Source: Pyrocephalus nanus
Taxonomy: Eukaryota; Chordata; Aves; Passeriformes; Tyrannidae
DNA length: 64,000 nucleotides
NCBI GenBank assembly: GCA_038380795.1
Contig: CM076259.1
Location: 21,620,977-21,684,976 of the forward strand
Reading direction: 5' to 3'
Shown: positions 59,701 through 64,000 of the stretch, in pieces
How the letters are laid out: each line of letters begins with the position of its first letter
How positions within the stretch are numbered: position 1 is the first letter of the stretch
The notes under the pieces: generated by a model
Told to the model about the DNA's origin: nothing
What the model saw: the letters and a program-made list of their open reading frames with translations, nothing else
Database searches by the model: none
Made by a program: the position numbers and the translations under genes

Positions 59701-62700
59701 TTTTTTGCTGCAAGGTACAGTGAGTTAGATTGTGCATGGCTGCATTTTTTTTCACTTTCCTAAAATGTTTTAAAAAATTTCAGGTAAATTCTGGTTCTGT
59801 TAAATCACCAGACATCAGGCCAGTAATAAACGATGAAGTTTTCCTTCATACTTTGATTAAATCTTCTTTCATCTAAATTAGTAAACACGCACACATTTTG
59901 TAAATTTACTTCTAGAAAGCCGTATATCCCTGTTTTATCCATCTCAGGTTAAATAAATGAAACCTTTCAAGTTTTCATTGGCTAAATTTCTTACTGTTTT
60001 TGCTCTCAGTTGATTATATTATTTTTGAAACAGAGTGCCCAGAAACTGGGCATGATACACAAGTTGGATTCTCACAAGCACTGAGCAGGACTAGTGGGTC
60101 CAACATTGTGAACGCTGATTTTGCTTATGTTACATCACTATTCCAACCATTTCTCTACAGACTTTCCATTGATACCCTGCCAGTTCTTCTCTATTTTATA
60201 TCTGTGCATTTATTTTCCCTTCTCTGTGGTAGTGCTGTGCAGTTTATATTCAATTTCATCGTCTTCACATCGCTTCATTTCTGCAGTTCATCAGGAATGT
60301 TCTGAATTCTAATCACATCCTTCAAAACTGCAGTAGGCACTTGGCACCATCTGTGAACATTGCAAGCTTGCTCTGTCCTTCCCCATTCAAGCCATTAGTG
60401 GCAACATCGACAAGAACTGGCCCCTGGATGGGTGACAAGACTTTATTTGCAAAGCCCTTTTAATTTCATGTGCTCATGTCCAGTCCAACATTCAGGGAAA
60501 CATTTATGGATATGCTGCACAGATTTAAATGTAGAAATTCCTTCACTAAAGGAAAATTCTGGTTTCCTAACAGCAAAGAACTTTGATGAAGGCACTGATA
60601 TTCAAGTGAATTAGACTACCTGGCTCTGTTTTACCTTCCTTTACAGAAAACATACTTAAAGAATGCAGAGATCAGCAAAGCTTATTTTCCTTCAAAAAAG
60701 GCATCATATCATCACTGAGTGATCTAAATGAAATTATAGACTCCTGATTCATCAGTGTCCTTGATATGAAAGAAGTTTCATTAGCCTGAAATTCCCTGGT
60801 CCACTCTCAGAATTGACTTTTCTCTAACCATTTAGGAGTGAAAATCCCAAAATGCAGTAATAAACACTAATTTCTAATGTCTTTTTTAATACCATCGTCC
60901 CTGCAGATAAGTCCCCTCACCATGAACACCACTTACATAAGTCTACTACATGCAAATAAGAAACACTCTCTTTCCAGTTGGAGGTTACTTACAAGCTTCA
61001 GCAAGGACTGGTTGTGCCATTTGATCTGTTTGTTTCTCTGAAAAACATCTCAGTATATCTCCTCCTCTTCCTTCCTGTCTCAAACTGTCAGAAAGGTTTT
61101 TCAGACTCAGTTCACCTCCCCCTCTACCTTAACCAGTTCAAATATAAAATATATTTTTCATACTTCAAAAAAATGAATGTCACTTCTCCAGTAGCCACTG
61201 ACATTGAAAGTTAGTCTAAGCTGGGAAGCCGATGCCAAGCTGCTAAAACTTTATGCAGGAAATAACCAAGAAACAACATTGGCTTAGCTTCAAAAACAAA
61301 CACCCCAGGCAAGGAATATCCATCATTAAAACTATTGCAAAGAATTCAAAACACAGATGGAAGCGGAGGGAATACTGTTCTCATGAAAGCTAGAATATTT
61401 TTCTAAAAAATGGTGATAGAGTGGTAAAGTAGGTTGCTTTCATGTTAATCACTTTTTTCCTAGTTTCTCAAAAGAGAAAAAAACCCAACCAACCAAAAAA
61501 ACCCCAGCACCACTAGACACCACCAAATGCTTCACCACCCTATATATAATTTATTCAAGGAAAACACAAGAAACAAACTGCATTTAATTTTGCATAAATA
61601 CATGTTCTGCCTGGGCAAATCTGTCTGCAAAAGAATGCCAGCATCTGAAAGCACAGTGCTTTACTAGATCGTTTTCTCATGATTGCAGCACCAAGATTGC
61701 CATGTTGTGCATGACCCAGAGGTCACATCCCAAATAGTCCACTGTACTTTGAAGTATCTGCAAAGACTTGTGTTCACCCCACAACTTTTTTTCCACTTTG
61801 AGATTCTGCTTTCAAATAGTTCCTTACAGACTTCTAATTGTTAGGTGCATCAAGGTTATCGCTGATATTCCTTGGCACTCAACCTTGCAGACAAGATCCA
61901 AAGAGAAGTTCTACCTATATTGAGGTGAACTCCACAGCATCTGCACTTCACCTTTTTATTACAAATACTTGTCACAAACAGTTAACATATACTTTCAGAC
62001 TACTTATGAGAAAATTGCATTCCTCATTTTTTCTCAGGCATGAGAAGACAGCTTTCTGAAAACCTTGTCCTAATTCTAGGTTTGCTGAAAACAAATAATG
62101 AATTAGTCAAACTTACACCTAAAATAATAAAAAAAAAAGAAACAATTTCCAGGGTTTGTTTACAATTTTATAAAAAATCTTATCTAATGAATACAAATTG
62201 TCTTGATAAAAAAAAACATGAAATAGATGCATAGTCCTGAGAATGATAACAGATTTGCACCTCCACTATCCCATTCTCTTTCTCTTTTCCAGCTTATTTC
62301 ATTTCCTTAGTACATACATGTAACCATACTTAGCATAATACAGGAGTGAATTGGACATTATCATAGCAATGCCTCCTCTCTTTCAAAGAGCAATGAGTAT
62401 ATCATGTGTCAGGAACAGTTCTTCAGTTGTTTGCAGTCAGACACATAATCCACTATAATGCTGGATTCCCACTCTCTACAATCCTTTTCTCCTCACTCTC
62501 TCTTATACAGTAACTTCACTTGAGATCCTACATAAGTAAACCTTGTTTCTCTATGTGCTTAAGACTGAACTAGTCCTTGATATTCTTTTTGTCAAAGTTA
62601 GGTTTGTCTTTGGAGCAACAACCTACTCTCTCAATTGGAATTTTTCTGCCTTTACATAAATATGATTCTTATGGTTACCTCTCATGCAGCATTTTGTTAA

Positions 62701-64000
62701 TCAATGTAAAGTTCTACAAGCTTCTAAAGCTGTCCACTTACTACTAAGTTAAGATAGAAGAGGTCTGTAGGATTTATTATCCACTCAGAACAGGTCTAAA
62801 ACCACGTTTCCACAGAATATCTTTTCCACTTGGAAAGAAACCATTCCTGCTCCTTTTGTTTTCTATGAGACTTAAATTTTAGTTGAAGAATACTGTGGAA
62901 GATGTCACTATATTTTTAAAAGAAAAATTACATAAGAGGAACAAGGATTTAACTTTAAAAAAAAGATAGAACAAAATCTCAAACTTAACACATACTAGGA
63001 GAACAAGCCTGTCTGGGTAATCAGTCTCATGCCTAAGAACTCTCAGGACCATAGAAGCTCCCTTGCCTCTAGGCAGACCTTTCAGTTTGCATCAGGTCCA
63101 ATAAATTCTCGACTAGCAGCTTTGCTTTTCAAGTTTGTGGCACAGTTCTAGCCCCAAATTCATTTTAGGCAAAACTCTGATATTAGGAGAACCCATGTCA
63201 CAGGCTGGGAGTGCAGAAAAGGACAGCAGGAATTCACCCCTCAAGCTCTGTGCTGCAACCTAAGTTCAAAATGTGAACTATAACACACCTCTTTAGCCAA
63301 TTATCACTATTTTCAAATTTTTCCCCTGCTCATTTTTCAAAAGAAGTAACTAAAGGCCACATCAAAGAAACCAGTCACGAAATACCAAATTCTAATTCTT
63401 ACAGCAAACATGACTAAACTGTTACAAATAAATATGTTAAAGCTAATCCCACTCAGTGATCTATAAGGTCCATTCTGCTATTTCTGCTCACAAAACAGTC
63501 AAGTCATAACTGTCCTCAGGGCATTTAACTGGTATTTATCTATTTTGGTGAATTTACAATTTTGACTTCTGAGCACTACAGTTAGTACCTCTGGATCTAG
63601 TAACATGAGGGGAATTACAAAAAGAGAATATCTAAGTGATTGCAACTATGATCTTGTATCTGAAATATCAGAAGTGCAAGAAGCAAGAGGATTATCGAAC
63701 ACAGATCCACACTAAAAATCTCAAATTATTAAATAGCTTAGCCATACAATCCTAGAGCTGCACTTACTTGACTGAAAATTGATCTCTGGAAAAGAGAAGA
63801 CTAAAAGAAAAGGGTAACAGATGCTTGAGAGGTCAAACCACAACAGAACTTGTCAGAACAAGTTTGCACAGAGTAGCATCAGGTTGCTTTTGCATTCTAG
63901 CTTCCAATCAAGACGAACTGGATTGCTCTTGCAAATCCTCTTCAGAGTTAAAATACAACTATCTTACTGCTGCCAGCCAGGGACGCAGTTCATCTCCACC
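53796..64000 (-). other. NME7: NME7 intron, incomplete (at least 10.2 kb)
   Basis: AT-rich sequence from the acceptor of the LTGKII exon to the window end. I looked for the preceding exon (a minus-strand segment encoding ...KPHAVSE) and did not find it. It contains an A/G-rich block around 58,080-58,960 and an antisense CR1-like relic at about 60,030-60,445. No other gene was recognised. Confidence 0.75.
60030..60445 (-). mobile_element. Degraded ancient CR1-like LINE fragment, antisense
   Basis: Several short segments in the right order resemble the antisense strand of an old amniote CR1 type. They are ccagaaactgggc, ttctcacaagcactgagcag, tctgtgcatttattttccctt, attcaatttcat, ttctgaattctaatcacatc, and aagaactggcccctggatg. 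The copy is heavily mutated and its edges are uncertain. A similar short module (tttcagctgaggctctacca) lies near 59,190 and may be part of the same or a second insertion. The identification is from memory of the repeat, not from a search. Confidence 0.55.

Larger units (their letters stand above)
14550..64000 (-). other. NME7: NME7 gene, 3' portion (last five coding exons)
   Basis: Five minus-strand exons with canonical GT-AG borders join in one frame to encode the C-terminal ~125 residues of NME7, a ~376-residue protein with a DM10 domain followed by two NDP-kinase-like domains. The part seen covers most of the second domain. It includes the catalytic-type histidine context NAVHCTD, the RPGTLRALFG nucleotide-binding segment, and the characteristic end VQYFFKILDN. 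NME7 is a component of the gamma-tubulin ring complex with kinase activity and is also found in ciliary axonemes. Introns in the window are 15.6 kb, 18.5 kb, 3.6 kb and 0.85 kb, and the next extends past 64,000. The DM10 domain, first NDPK domain and promoter are not in the window. Confidence 0.95.

Noticed and set aside
1..64000. CRISPR arrays, operons, phage or defence systems, tRNA or rRNA genes
   Set aside because: The sequence is spliced vertebrate DNA. No regular repeat-spacer array, ribosomal RNA or tRNA cloverleaf was noticed on reading through.

Overview
The window is vertebrate nuclear DNA, almost certainly from a bird. The reasons are large introns with few transposons, a CR1 LINE 3' end with the avian-type tail repeat ATTCTATG, and exon translations very close to what I recall of chicken ATP1B1. 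I cannot name the species or order from sequence alone. There are no bacterial, phage, CRISPR or operon-like features. Almost all short open frames are chance openings in introns.

Layout. (1) About 1-14,580, plus strand: ATP1B1, the beta-1 subunit of the Na+/K+-ATPase. Five coding exons are resolved (2511-2639, 9615-9770, 10529-10713, 12592-12672, 13323-13589). Together they encode 272 residues, ending in IKSS and a stop. The first coding exon (cytoplasmic N-terminus, about 33 residues) lies upstream of the window. The GC-rich first ~250 bases look like the downstream shore of the promoter CpG island inside intron 1. A 3' UTR of roughly 1 kb ends near 14,580. (2) About 14,550-64,000, minus strand: the 3' half of NME7, a two-domain nucleoside-diphosphate-kinase-like protein of the gamma-tubulin ring complex and cilia. 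Five coding exons are resolved (53731-53795, 52814-52882, 49109-49210, 30458-30565, 14783-14815, in transcript order). They encode the last ~125 residues, most of the second NDPK domain. The remaining exons lie beyond 64,000. The tail-to-tail arrangement ATP1B1 > < NME7 matches the human chromosome 1q24 order, which supports both calls.

The two genes converge on one ~30-bp AT-rich segment (14,557-14,582) carrying polyadenylation hexamers on both strands, so the mature 3' ends probably overlap by tens of bases. Intron 4 of ATP1B1 appears to use a GC instead of GT donor. The long NME7 introns hold one recognisable CR1 copy (30,700-31,420) with an in-frame 33-bp tandem duplication, an older antisense CR1-like relic (about 60,030-60,445), long homopolymer T tracts, simple repeats and blocks of strand-asymmetric composition.

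I found no convincing previously undescribed gene system. The observations most worth following up are the GC-AG intron, the shared bidirectional poly(A) region, a small isolated CpG island in ATP1B1 intron 2, and the duplication inside the CR1 copy.
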